A DNA stretch of 41,352 nt, taken from assembly GCA_018970165.1 (NCBI GenBank), contig JAGWWZ010000018.1, positions 1-41,352 of the forward strand. Reading direction: 5' to 3'. The translations under genes were made by a program, and so were the position numbers. Position 1 is the first letter of the stretch. Each line of letters begins with the position of its first letter. This DNA is from Planctomycetota bacterium (GTDB lineage Bacteria; Planctomycetota; Planctomycetia; Pirellulales; Pirellulaceae). The notes below the pieces were generated by a model. It made no database searches, was not told the DNA's origin, and worked only from the letters and a program-made list of their open reading frames with translations. Positions 24,374 through 32,921 of this stretch are shown one piece after another.

Positions 24374-24643
24374 CTATCTCTGCGGGTAGCCGTTCCAAGG
24401 ATTGCGCTGTGCCTGCAACTCGGCGCGCTTTGGTTCTGGAGTTGGGTCGAAGAATCCGCGAGGCCTCCCTCCGAGAACTTCCGGGCCGATGTCGTTCAGC
24501 GGATAGGGATCGAAGTCGGCGGCTCTCGCTTTTTGCTTGTCCATCGTGCCGAAGCCGAAACGTTCGGCGTAACGAGAGCTCTGGCATCCCCCGAGGGACA
24601 TAACCGTTACGAGCAGGAATCCAAGGAGGAGGGGTTTTTTCAT
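24374..24643 (-). CDS. Small secreted lipoprotein, function unknown
   Basis: The 89-residue product starts MKK and has a hydrophobic core and a lipobox LGGC at residues 17-20, so Cys20 should be lipidated after cutting. The mature part is about 70 residues, polar, and rich in proline, arginine and phenylalanine (FDPYPLNDIGPEVLGG is the longest distinctive stretch). It has no known domain. Such short lipoproteins with a DPYPLND-like motif are frequent in Pirellulaceae. It lies alone on the minus strand between purK and the NusG paralogue. Confidence 0.8.
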   Translation of the reverse strand: MKKPLLLGFLLVTVMSLGGCQSSRYAERFGFGTMDKQKARAADFDPYPLNDIGPEVLGGRPRGFFDPTPEPKRAELQAQRNPWNGYPQR

Positions 24644-24972
24644 CTTCGCGATTCACTTTGCGAAAGCACTGCGGTGCGGACAGAACGCTACTGTCAGGTC
24701 GCTACTGTATCGATTTGGTTAGCGTGGCTGCTAGATGGATTCATGGCCGCGTAAATAGCTATCTCTAATCCGATTCACAGGAATCCACCTATTCGGTCCG
24801 TGCGGTTGGTATCGAAGATAGGGTCTGGTGAAGAGCTCCCGGTTAAACGCAGCCACCCCTGGAATTCCCCCGCCAGCGGGGATTAGACAGAAATTTCTCG
24901 TTTACTGGTTCGGAACAGTGGCGTAGGATGGACTTGGTCAGAGAGTTACGCTTTTCGGGTTGATAAACACTT
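24644..24972. other. 329-bp intergenic region with one GC-rich hairpin
   Basis: This region separates the minus-strand lipoprotein gene from the plus-strand NusG paralogue. A short hairpin (CCCCG, loop CCAG, CGGGG) lies at 24868-24881. About 25 bases before the NusG-like start there is a stretch, TTACGCTTTTCGGGTTG, that resembles one arm of the REP-like pair at 24273-24298. No small gene could be supported. Confidence 0.4.
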
Positions 24973-25533
24973 ATGCCGATACTCAATCAAGAGCCGGATA
25001 TTTGGCCCGATAACCTCTTGTCCCCTGATTTTCTTGAACAGGGAAATCAGCCGTGGTGGGCGATGTATACGATGCCACGGTTCGAGAAGAAGCTTATGCG
25101 GCAGTTGTCGGAGCTTCGGATCCCTTACTATGGCCCGACGATCTCGCGGCGTTTTCGGTCGCCAGCGGGCCGTATTCGAACCAGCTACGAACCGTTGTTT
25201 CCCAACTACGTCTTCGTCTGCGGAGACGAGATGGCCCGCTACAACGCGGTGTCGACAGGTTCGGTTTCACGTTGGTTGCCTGTGGCACGCCCCGAGGAAC
25301 TGATCACCGACCTGCGACAGATTCATGATCTGATCTTGACCGACGCGCCCTTGGCACCGGAATTGAGGCTCGAGCCAGGCCAGAAGGTTCGAGTTCGCAG
25401 CGGTGTGTTCAAGGGGTTCGAGGGGACGGTCCTGCGACGCGAAAACGAAATCCGCCTTTTGATTGCAGTCCGATACATGGGTCGCGGAGCCAGCGTCGCA
25501 TTGGACGATTGCCAATTAGAACCGATCTCTTGA
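24973..25533 (+). CDS. NusG-like transcription antitermination factor (NGN + KOW)
   Basis: The 186-residue protein contains an NGN domain at about residues 26-120 (WWAMYTMPRFEKKLMRQL, YEPLFPNYVFV) and a KOW motif at about 134-160 (LEPGQKVRVRSGVFKGFEG). This is the architecture of NusG and its specialised paralogues RfaH, LoaP and UpxY, which bind RNA polymerase at the clamp and the exposed non-template strand. The 25-residue N-terminal extension and the lack of the usual secE/rplK neighbours argue against housekeeping NusG. Paralogues usually sit at the head of the long operon they serve, but here the next gene is convergent, 38 bases away. The target operon must be elsewhere. Confidence 0.87.
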   Translation: MPILNQEPDIWPDNLLSPDFLEQGNQPWWAMYTMPRFEKKLMRQLSELRIPYYGPTISRRFRSPAGRIRTSYEPLFPNYVFVCGDEMARYNAVSTGSVSRWLPVARPEELITDLRQIHDLILTDAPLAPELRLEPGQKVRVRSGVFKGFEGTVLRRENEIRLLIAVRYMGRGASVALDDCQLEPIS

Positions 25534-25571
25534 TGGCTTAAAGCGTAGCGCTAAGTCCCAGCCTAAACGGT

Positions 25572-26945
25572 TTATTCTTGGTTCGCGAGCAGTTTTTGAT
25601 TCGCTTGCATACGCCTCATTTTCCAAATCGATAGCAGCATCGCGACCGCTCCTATGGGAATCATGCAAAGCCATAAATTGCGTGGGCCTGTTTCCTCGCG
25701 AGATACCAGTGCCGACAAGCCTGCTGCCGACATGTACCCCAGAGCTTGAGCGAGCGAGACCGACGCAACACCCAAAACCCGAGCATCGATCCGGTGCACG
25801 TGCTCGCTCACCGACATCTGAAAAGGGCAGTTGAGTGCCATCGCCAGCGTGAGTGCTCCGAACGAGGGCATACCTCCAATCGCAAGCAGTCCTCCGAGCA
25901 TCAATAGAATCCATCCCAGTGGCCCGAGAAAGAGGAGATGGCTTCTAAGTGCAGCCGCTCTGGAAACCAGTAGCAGAAGAACGATTTCAAGAGCCAAACC
26001 GGTTGCAAACAGATAATAACCGAGGGTCCCATAAAGCTCCGTCATGAACTCATGCGAGTACAGTGCATAACCCATCTCGCACATCGCAACCATCCAGACC
26101 AAGATCAACAGCCCCCACCAAGTTAGTGTCTCGCCTCGCACGGGAGACGCGGTCGGTACGGAAGGGGTATCAGTGTCCACGGAATCAATGGAGTAGGACT
26201 TTGTGGCGTCCCGGTCGGAAGTATCCGGATCGTCGGAACGTTGACCGATGATTCCGATACTTGCATTTGTGGCTGAGTGCCCAACTTTGTCTTGCAATGT
26301 ATCTCCCAGAAACCACGCCCCGATCAGTGCCAATGTGCAGTGAATGATGCTGATCCCGCTGGCGATGAATAGATGGCTCTGTTCGATACTTGCTGCATCG
26401 GTCCAGATACTCCCCATCAATAGGACAGCGACCATATAGCCTGCGGTCCCGGCAGCTCGGACGGCATATGCGAATTGCTTGAGAGTCGCTACTGCGATGT
26501 GATTGAGCAGAATCATACAACTGGCATTCGCGCAACCCATAAGGAGGATGCAGATACCTGTGTCCAAGACAGGGCCCAGTATCGACTCGCCAGCGCTGAG
26601 GCGACTAATCTGCCATCCCAAAACAAGTTGAAACAGGGATAGCAGCAGAGCGGTTAGCACCAGCGTTCGTTGTGGAAAACGAGTCCACCTCATCCATTCC
26701 GCGAGGCGAAAGATCAAATAGGCTGAACATGTAGCGATCGGTACGAGACCCGCTATCAAGCTCGCCGATGACGGATCGATCAGCTTGCGCAGTTGCGTTT
26801 GCAATGGAAATGATGCGAAGGCCATCGCCAAGAATTGAACGAAGTACGAAGCGCCACATAGCAACATGGCTAGCAGTTCCGTGCGCGCACGGTGCTTGTC
26901 CGGACACCAGGAGGCTGTTCCGGATAGGGAGGATGGAGACGTCAC
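25572..26945 (-). CDS. MFS-like multi-pass membrane transporter
   Basis: The 457-residue protein has about twelve hydrophobic segments, with a long polar central loop (about residues 225-275, rich in S, D and T) between two halves of six. This is the layout of the major facilitator superfamily, closest in feel to the nucleoside:proton symporter and MFS_1-like groups. No substrate motif is recognisable. The GTG start at 26945 overlaps the stop of the upstream HExxH protein gene by four bases (GTGA), so translation is coupled. It may export or import a compound connected with that secreted protein. It converges on the NusG paralogue. Confidence 0.75.
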   Translation of the reverse strand: MTSPSSLSGTASWCPDKHRARTELLAMLLCGASYFVQFLAMAFASFPLQTQLRKLIDPSSASLIAGLVPIATCSAYLIFRLAEWMRWTRFPQRTLVLTALLLSLFQLVLGWQISRLSAGESILGPVLDTGICILLMGCANASCMILLNHIAVATLKQFAYAVRAAGTAGYMVAVLLMGSIWTDAASIEQSHLFIASGISIIHCTLALIGAWFLGDTLQDKVGHSATNASIGIIGQRSDDPDTSDRDATKSYSIDSVDTDTPSVPTASPVRGETLTWWGLLILVWMVAMCEMGYALYSHEFMTELYGTLGYYLFATGLALEIVLLLLVSRAAALRSHLLFLGPLGWILLMLGGLLAIGGMPSFGALTLAMALNCPFQMSVSEHVHRIDARVLGVASVSLAQALGYMSAAGLSALVSREETGPRNLWLCMIPIGAVAMLLSIWKMRRMQANQKLLANQE

Positions 26946-27775
26946 GGAGATTCAACAGATAAATAGTGCTCGAGGACTTCCTTGTTCTTGTTCGCGCTAT
27001 CTTGCGTTGAAGAACGAATCGCGTCCAGGTACTTGAACTCGGATTTGCGTAGCCATGGCGTACTGTACAGTTCCTGAAAGAACTTAAAACGCTTTCCTAG
27101 GTTCGCTTGCCCGTCGCGGGTTTCTCGATCGAGGGCATCATAATTGGTTTGAACGAGCCTCTCTAATTCGGAGATTCGGGCGGACATTTCCTCCTTGATC
27201 GCTTTGTCGATGGTCTCTTGCTGCAGTCCATGTGATTTGGTCCATCGGACCGTACACCGAATCGGCTGAACCAAAATTTCTTCGGCAATTTTTTTTAATC
27301 GCGGATCCGTGCTGATCGACACATGGTCGAACTCATGCTGCAGCAACATCGATTCCCAAGGCTTCGCAGGCTGATACTCCTTCTTTAGTATCACCTGGTG
27401 CCCCCCTATCAGTTTGGTCAATCGAACGCGAGCAAAGATATCTCCTTCAGCGAGCGTAGGGTCGTCGGCCACGGGACGAACCCGAGTGAGTTCGAATCGA
27501 TATCGGTAATCGAGATCAAAGCGAAAGAAGGTCAATGCCTGTTTTCCGGCAGACGCCAGCCGTTGGTCATCGGTGATAATTCGAACTTGCCCCTTGTCGA
27601 TCAGCCGTGCGAAGGCTGGGGGAGCCGTCGCGATCCAGGGGTTGGGGACATCCGCAGGTTCTTCGGGATTCTCCTGCCCCATAGCCGAGGGTAGTAGCAA
27701 AAGGCTTAAGATTCCGATCGGACAGCGTCCTAGGCAAGTTCGGAACAGACCAGTACAAAAGGAGAAGTTCAGCAT
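26942..27775 (-). CDS. Secreted protein with HExxH motif, possible metallopeptidase
   Basis: The 277-residue protein has a signal peptide (hydrophobic GILSLLLLPSA at 21-31, cut near MGQ). At 147-151 it carries HEFDH, which fits the zinc peptidase HExxH pattern and is preceded by LLQ as in DUF922-like proteins. The third zinc ligand is not obvious. The C-terminal 100 residues are charged and helical, with many Lys, Glu and Arg. I do not recognise the family with certainty. The ATG at 27775 is preferred because the frame upstream of it runs into the divergent topoisomerase gene. The stop codon overlaps the transporter start, and only 18 bases separate this start codon from that of the topoisomerase VI A gene. 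Confidence 0.65.
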   Translation of the reverse strand: MLNFSFCTGLFRTCLGRCPIGILSLLLLPSAMGQENPEEPADVPNPWIATAPPAFARLIDKGQVRIITDDQRLASAGKQALTFFRFDLDYRYRFELTRVRPVADDPTLAEGDIFARVRLTKLIGGHQVILKKEYQPAKPWESMLLQHEFDHVSISTDPRLKKIAEEILVQPIRCTVRWTKSHGLQQETIDKAIKEEMSARISELERLVQTNYDALDRETRDGQANLGKRFKFFQELYSTPWLRKSEFKYLDAIRSSTQDSANKNKEVLEHYLSVESP

Positions 27776-27793
27776 CACAGGAAGGGGACATCT

Positions 27794-28939
27794 ATGGCAA
27801 AGCGGGCTCGTCGCACCGAGGAAGAAGAAAAAGAAGTACCGATCAAGGGAAAAGACGTCGAAACCATGGCCAAGCTTCAAAGGTTGGCCTGTTCCGTCAT
27901 CGAGGTTGCCAAGAAACGGCGGGACCCGTACTTGGATGTCCCCTCTCGCTCTCTATCAAACAGTCATTTTAATCGCAAGCGGCGATTGATCGAAATGGGG
28001 AGCAAGACGAATCGGCGAGAACTGTTCAATCTGAACCAAGCCCGTTCGTATATGCAGACCCTCCTGGTTGGAAGCGGTTGCACGCGGTTGATTCGCCAAG
28101 GCAAATCGACCAGCATCCGAGGTCTGTACTACATGCTCAAACATGCCATCGACGGCACCAAGGAAAACACCTTCGAAGACCAGGGGGAGTCCGACACGGT
28201 CATCGAGGACTTGGAAGTCATCACCGGCGCGATGCGGGAAGAGTTGCATCTTTACGCCGAACCCAAGGGTGCGTTGGCCGGTCCGATCGTGATCATCGAC
28301 GGCGAAAACGAACTCGATGCCGCCCGCATGGGTGCCGCTGGCTACCCCATCCCGAGCATTGTCGAACCGGACCGTGTGCGCATCAAAAAATGCGAAGCCA
28401 AGTTCATCCTGCATGTCGAAAAGGGAACGGTTTGGCAACGCTTCAACGAAGACCGATTCTGGAAAAAACACCAGTGCATCGTCTCTCACGGCGCCGGCCA
28501 GCCATCGCGCGGCGTGCGACGCATGCTCCATCGATTGCACAATGAACACAAATTGCCGGTATTCTGCCTCTTGGATAACGATCCTTGGGGATACTACATT
28601 TATAGCGTCATCAAACAGGGCTCGATCAACCTTGCTTTCGAGAGCATGCGCATGGCGATTCCCGATGCGAAATTCATCGGCTTGCGTAGCTTTGACTTCG
28701 AGCGATGCCAACTCAAGGAAAATGTCACGATCAAACTGGACGACAAGGATCGCAACCGAGCCAAGCAAATCGCGCAGTATCCTTGGTTCAGAGACAAGAA
28801 GCCTTGGCAGGCAGAGATCAACAAGATGATCAGCAACGGTTTCAAGCTCGAAGTCGAAGCCCTTATCAGCCGCGATATCAGCTATGTCACCGAACAGTAT
28901 GTTCCTGAGCGACTCGCGAACAACGATTGGCTCGATTAA
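27794..28939 (+). CDS. top6A: DNA topoisomerase VI subunit A (Spo11/Top6A family)
   Basis: The 381-residue protein matches archaeal and plant Top6A along its length. The winged-helix domain ends in SIRGLYYMLKH (107-117), which carries the catalytic tyrosine (Tyr112 or Tyr113) that attacks DNA. The Toprim domain has Glu209 in HVEKGTVWQRF, the GQPSRGVRRMLHRL stretch at 235-248, and the metal-binding Asp261 and Asp263 in LLDNDPWGY. All catalytic residues are present. Top6A normally works with the GHKL ATPase Top6B to pass one duplex through another, yet no top6B gene is on either side. The ATG at 27794 is supported by AGGAAGGGG at 27779-27787. The first 20 residues are a charged tail. Confidence 0.93.
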   Translation: MAKRARRTEEEEKEVPIKGKDVETMAKLQRLACSVIEVAKKRRDPYLDVPSRSLSNSHFNRKRRLIEMGSKTNRRELFNLNQARSYMQTLLVGSGCTRLIRQGKSTSIRGLYYMLKHAIDGTKENTFEDQGESDTVIEDLEVITGAMREELHLYAEPKGALAGPIVIIDGENELDAARMGAAGYPIPSIVEPDRVRIKKCEAKFILHVEKGTVWQRFNEDRFWKKHQCIVSHGAGQPSRGVRRMLHRLHNEHKLPVFCLLDNDPWGYYIYSVIKQGSINLAFESMRMAIPDAKFIGLRSFDFERCQLKENVTIKLDDKDRNRAKQIAQYPWFRDKKPWQAEINKMISNGFKLEVEALISRDISYVTEQYVPERLANNDWLD

Positions 28940-28984
28940 TCGATCGGCTGAATCAAAGATTTTTCCGTTGAGGACCCGGCAACT

Positions 28985-31900
28985 ATGAGCGGAACTGCGT
29001 TTTCTGGAACCCCACTGCGTATCGATCGTGTTCGAGAGATCCTGTTCGATTCCGGGGTAAGCGGAACGGCAGGGGTGTCGGTCGAGGACCCGCGACTCGT
29101 GGAAGCTGCATTGGCCCTCTCCCGCATTCTCCAGGAACGAGCCGGGCAATTGCAGACTCCCCAAGAGCGGCGTCAACAAGCAGAACTCGATCGCATGCTC
29201 CAGCATCCAGAAGACAAATCAACCCTCACGCAAATTACCGACCAAAGCTTCCGAAGCATTTCTCCTGGCCGAGTCGTCGATCAGATGGTGCATATTCTCG
29301 ACGTCCAGGGAGTCCCGCGTTTCTTTAGCGTTTTCGACCAAGCCCTCCTCAAAGGATTCCAGTCCTTTGGCGAATTCCTGCCGGGGGTCGCGGTTCCAAT
29401 GGTCAAGGAAAAGATGCGCAAGGAGACGGCAAACGTCATCCTTCCAGCGGAACGAGATAAATTGTGCGGACACCTGCGAGAAAGAACGCAGGAAGGTGTT
29501 CGCATGAACGTGAACTTCCTGGGAGAGGCAATTCTCGGAGAAGAAGAATCGCGACGCCGATTGGAGCGTTATCTTGCGGTGCTCCAGCTTCCTGAGATCG
29601 AATGCGTCTCCATCAAGATTTCAACGCTCTATTCTCAGATCTCTCCACTTGCAAGGGAGCATACCATTCGCGTGGTATCGGATCGATTGGAACTTCTCTA
29701 CCGCGCCGCAGCGAAGGAAACTTTCATACGGCCTGATGGAACTTCGGTGCCAAAGTTCGTTTATCTGGATATGGAGGAGTATCGCGATCTGTATCTCACG
29801 TCCGAGATTTTTATGCGAACGCTCTCCCGCAAGGGATTGGAAAAGGTTCGAGGTGGAATCGCGCTTCAAGCGTATATTCCCGACTCTTCCCTCGTGCAGG
29901 AATCCATCACTCAGTGGGCCATCGAGCGTTATCGGAACGGAGGATCCCCGATCACCATCCGCGTCGTGAAGGGGGCCAATATGGAGATGGAGCGTGTGGA
30001 AGCTTCGCTGCGCGGTTGGCCTCAAGCTCCGTATCGTTCCAAGATCGAGACCGATGCCAACTACAAACGAATGCTTCGCTACGGAATGCGCCCGGAACAC
30101 AGCGAAGCGGTCTATCTAGGTATCGCATCGCATAATCTGTTCGACCTCGCCTATGGAATGGTTTTGGCCGTTGCAACGCAGTCGTTGGATCGAGTTCAAT
30201 TTGAGATGCTCGAAGGGATGGCCAACCATCAACGCCGCGCGATGTTCGAATTGTCTCGCAGCATGTTGCTCTACGCTCCGGCATGCCACCGCGAGGAATT
30301 CATCAACGCCATCGGTTACTTGATTCGACGCCTCGATGAGAACACCGGCCCCGATAATTTCCTGCGACATGCGTTCCGAATTCAGCCCGGATCGTCGACA
30401 TGGCAACGCCTCGAAAACGGTTTTATGGAGTCGGTGCAACGCATCCGCGATGTCTCAGTGCGGCCTCGACGTCAACAAGATCGCAATCTTCACCCTCCAC
30501 AACCCACCGAACCTACCCGCTGGCAAGTCTTCGCGAATGAGGCAGACACCGATTTCTCCATACCCGCAAATGGGCAGTGGGCTAAGCAAATCATTCAACA
30601 GTGGCAACCTCGCTGTGACCAGAACGCAACCTTCGTCCCCCTGTCGATCGGCAACCGAGAGACCGAAGGATGCGGTGACCAAGTCGCCTCGATGGATCCA
30701 TCGAGACCCGGTGTGGTGGCCGCGAAATTCCGACCCGCCGACGCTTCGCAATTGCAAGAAGCGATGAACTGCTCGGTCCAGGATCCGAGCGGATGGCGCG
30801 GACTCGCTCCCGCAGATCGCTATCGCATCCTCAGGAACGTCGCGCAGGAACTGCGCCAAGCTCGCGGCGATTTGATCGGTGCTGCGCTGGCCGACGGTGG
30901 CAAAACCATCTCCGAAAGCGATCCAGAGGTGAGCGAAGCGATCGACTTTGTCGAGTTCTACGGTCGCTGCGCACTGGATCTATATCAGGATCGATCGATC
31001 GATGTCCGGCCTGCCGGTGCGGTCGTCGTAATCAGTCCTTGGAACTTCCCTATCGCAATTCCATGCGGGGGGATCGCTTCCGCATTGGCAGCGGGCAATA
31101 CGGTCATCTTGAAACCAGCTTCCGACACGACGCTACCCGCGTACATCATGTGCCAATGCTTCTGGCGCGGCGGCGTTCCTCGCGAAGCCCTTCAATTCAT
31201 CCCCTGCAGCGGAGCCTTGGCCGGAAAACATCTTCTCAGCCATCCCGAACTCGCACGAGTCATCCTGACCGGTGGGACAGATACCGCCAAACAAATGCTC
31301 GATGCCCATCCTGCCCTGCAGTTGCTTGCCGAGACCGGAGGTAAGAATGGAACCATCGTCAGCGGTTTGAGCGATCGCGATCTGGCAATCAAAAATATTC
31401 TTCATAGTGCATTCTCGCACGCAGGACAAAAGTGTAGTGCGACATCTCTCCTGATTCTCGAACAGGAAGTCTTCGACAGCAAGGAATTCCGCGAGCAGTT
31501 CACCGATGCAGTGACCAGTCTTCGGGTCGGATCCGCCTGGGATCTTTCCACCAAGATGGGACCTCTCATCCGACCACCTAGCGGAGACCTGTTGCGAGGA
31601 CTCAAGGAACTCGAACATGGCGAGCATTGGCTCGTGATGCCGACTCAATTGGGAGACAATCCATGTCTTTACACTCCAGGCGTGAAGTGGAATGTTACTC
31701 CAGGCAACTTCACTCACATGACGGAATTGTTCGGCCCCGTTCTCGGCGCGCTCCCATATCGGAAACTGGACGAGGCCATCGACATCGTGAATGCCACGGG
31801 TTACGGATTGACCAGCGGCCTGGAATCGCTAGACGATCGCGAACAGCAGCATTGGAAACAGCGAATCCACGCTGGGAACCTGTATATCAATCGACCAACG

Positions 31901-32698
31901 ACCGGCGCAATTGTGCTCAGACAACCGTTCGGGGGGATGGGCAAGAGTGCGTTTGGTCCTGGCGCGAAGGCCGGCGGCCCTAACTATGTGACGATGTTGA
32001 CGAAGGTATCCACCCCCGCCGGCTCGACTCTCGCAACACGCGATGCAAAACTGCAATTGCCGGTTCTCAATACGCTCTCGGAGCGATTGGATCGCTCGAG
32101 CCGACTTCTCCTGGGACATCCCCAGGGTGGCGCCGAGGACATCGATCAGTTGCGGTCGGCCCTCAGCCAGTATGACCGGTTTGCCCGTGAGGAAATCCTT
32201 GTGGAGCACGACCATTTCAAATTGATCGGTCAAGATAATCGCCGACGGTATCTGCCCGTGACTCCGATCTGGATTCGGCTGCATACCGAGGACACACCCT
32301 GGCAAATCGTTGCACGATGTGCAGCCGCCGTTGCTTCAGGATGCCGTGCCGCCGTCTCATTTGATCCGCGTTTCGATTCGCAGATGATCGATGCCCTGGA
32401 GCAACTGACATTGCCGTGGGCCGGACGTATCGAATTTATCGATGAATCGGATCAGGAGTTGGAAAACGGATTGCGCAGTGGTGGCGTTCCCCGCTTGCGC
32501 TATGCTTGTCCGGCAAGAGTTCCCGAGTCGATTCGCAGAGCAGCAAACGAGTATTTCGTCTTTATCGCCGATGCGCCCGTCGTGGCTTCGCACTTGGAAC
32601 TGCTCTGGTATGTCGTGGAACAGAGCATCTCATTCGACTATCATCGTTACGGGAACCTCGGACCGAGAGCCGACGAGGCCAGAGCGCCCATTCTTTGA
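28985..32698 (+). CDS. putA: Bifunctional proline dehydrogenase / L-glutamate-gamma-semialdehyde dehydrogenase
   Basis: PutA oxidises proline to glutamate in two steps, passing electrons to FAD and then to NAD. The 1237 residues hold an FAD-type PRODH barrel in the first 500 (VNFLGEAILGEEES, SIKISTLYSQ, the RVVKGANMEMER strand and the substrate-binding YLIRRLDEN). The aldehyde dehydrogenase domain follows, with VVISPWNFPIAIPCGG near 680, the catalytic Glu783 (LAETGGKN) and Cys817 (GQKCSA). A C-terminal domain of about 220 residues matches the extra domain of long PutA proteins. There is no N-terminal ribbon-helix-helix, so it is not a DNA-binding repressor. It starts 45 bases after the topoisomerase gene. 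Confidence 0.95.
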   Translation: MSGTAFSGTPLRIDRVREILFDSGVSGTAGVSVEDPRLVEAALALSRILQERAGQLQTPQERRQQAELDRMLQHPEDKSTLTQITDQSFRSISPGRVVDQMVHILDVQGVPRFFSVFDQALLKGFQSFGEFLPGVAVPMVKEKMRKETANVILPAERDKLCGHLRERTQEGVRMNVNFLGEAILGEEESRRRLERYLAVLQLPEIECVSIKISTLYSQISPLAREHTIRVVSDRLELLYRAAAKETFIRPDGTSVPKFVYLDMEEYRDLYLTSEIFMRTLSRKGLEKVRGGIALQAYIPDSSLVQESITQWAIERYRNGGSPITIRVVKGANMEMERVEASLRGWPQAPYRSKIETDANYKRMLRYGMRPEHSEAVYLGIASHNLFDLAYGMVLAVATQSLDRVQFEMLEGMANHQRRAMFELSRSMLLYAPACHREEFINAIGYLIRRLDENTGPDNFLRHAFRIQPGSSTWQRLENGFMESVQRIRDVSVRPRRQQDRNLHPPQPTEPTRWQVFANEADTDFSIPANGQWAKQIIQQWQPRCDQNATFVPLSIGNRETEGCGDQVASMDPSRPGVVAAKFRPADASQLQEAMNCSVQDPSGWRGLAPADRYRILRNVAQELRQARGDLIGAALADGGKTISESDPEVSEAIDFVEFYGRCALDLYQDRSIDVRPAGAVVVISPWNFPIAIPCGGIASALAAGNTVILKPASDTTLPAYIMCQCFWRGGVPREALQFIPCSGALAGKHLLSHPELARVILTGGTDTAKQMLDAHPALQLLAETGGKNGTIVSGLSDRDLAIKNILHSAFSHAGQKCSATSLLILEQEVFDSKEFREQFTDAVTSLRVGSAWDLSTKMGPLIRPPSGDLLRGLKELEHGEHWLVMPTQLGDNPCLYTPGVKWNVTPGNFTHMTELFGPVLGALPYRKLDEAIDIVNATGYGLTSGLESLDDREQQHWKQRIHAGNLYINRPTTGAIVLRQPFGGMGKSAFGPGAKAGGPNYVTMLTKVSTPAGSTLATRDAKLQLPVLNTLSERLDRSSRLLLGHPQGGAEDIDQLRSALSQYDRFAREEILVEHDHFKLIGQDNRRRYLPVTPIWIRLHTEDTPWQIVARCAAAVASGCRAAVSFDPRFDSQMIDALEQLTLPWAGRIEFIDESDQELENGLRSGGVPRLRYACPARVPESIRRAANEYFVFIADAPVVASHLELLWYVVEQSISFDYHRYGNLGPRADEARAPIL

Positions 32699-32788
32699 GT
32701 CCCGATATCCGCTTCGACACTCTTTCATAGCAAGGGAGTAAGAATCCCTACATCTGGTGCGTCGGGTAGTTTAGGCATCTAGTGTACC

Positions 32789-32816
32789 GAAACGAATGAA
32801 AGCCTTCATTCGTTTC
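32789..32816. terminator. Perfect 12-bp inverted repeat after putA
   Basis: GAAACGAATGAA (32789-32800) is exactly complementary to TTCATTCGTTTC (32805-32816) around the four-base loop AGCC. It lies 90 bases after the putA stop and 105 before the htrA start. The AT-rich stem and the lack of a clear T run make it either a weak terminator or an operator for the protease gene. Confidence 0.45.
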
Positions 32817-32921
32817 ATTTGATTTGAAAGGGTGTTTGTCGAAGTGCCGAGATCTACGAGACAACCTCGCATGGGGTGACATTCCCCCCCTTTTTACGCC
32901 AACGGACAAACAGCCATCGCA

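Noticed and set aside
24227-24754. Plus-strand frame of 175 codons after purK
   Set aside because: It covers the REP-like pair, the tandem repeat and the antisense of the lipoprotein gene; the lipobox protein on the other strand is far better supported.
24840-24972. Riboswitch or antiterminator leader before the NusG paralogue
   Set aside because: Only one five-base-pair hairpin is visible and no known riboswitch pattern could be recognised, so it is only noted within the intergenic entry.
26942-28939. A hidden top6B beside top6A
   Set aside because: Neither neighbour has GHKL ATPase motifs or the right length; the upstream gene is a secreted HExxH protein.
27956-29206. Minus-strand frame of 416 codons opposite top6A
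   Set aside because: It mirrors the top6A reading frame and the start of putA, contains no family motif, and would overlap two certain genes.
31133-31717. Minus-strand frame of 194 codons within putA
   Set aside because: It lies fully inside the aldehyde dehydrogenase domain on the opposite strand with no protein signature.
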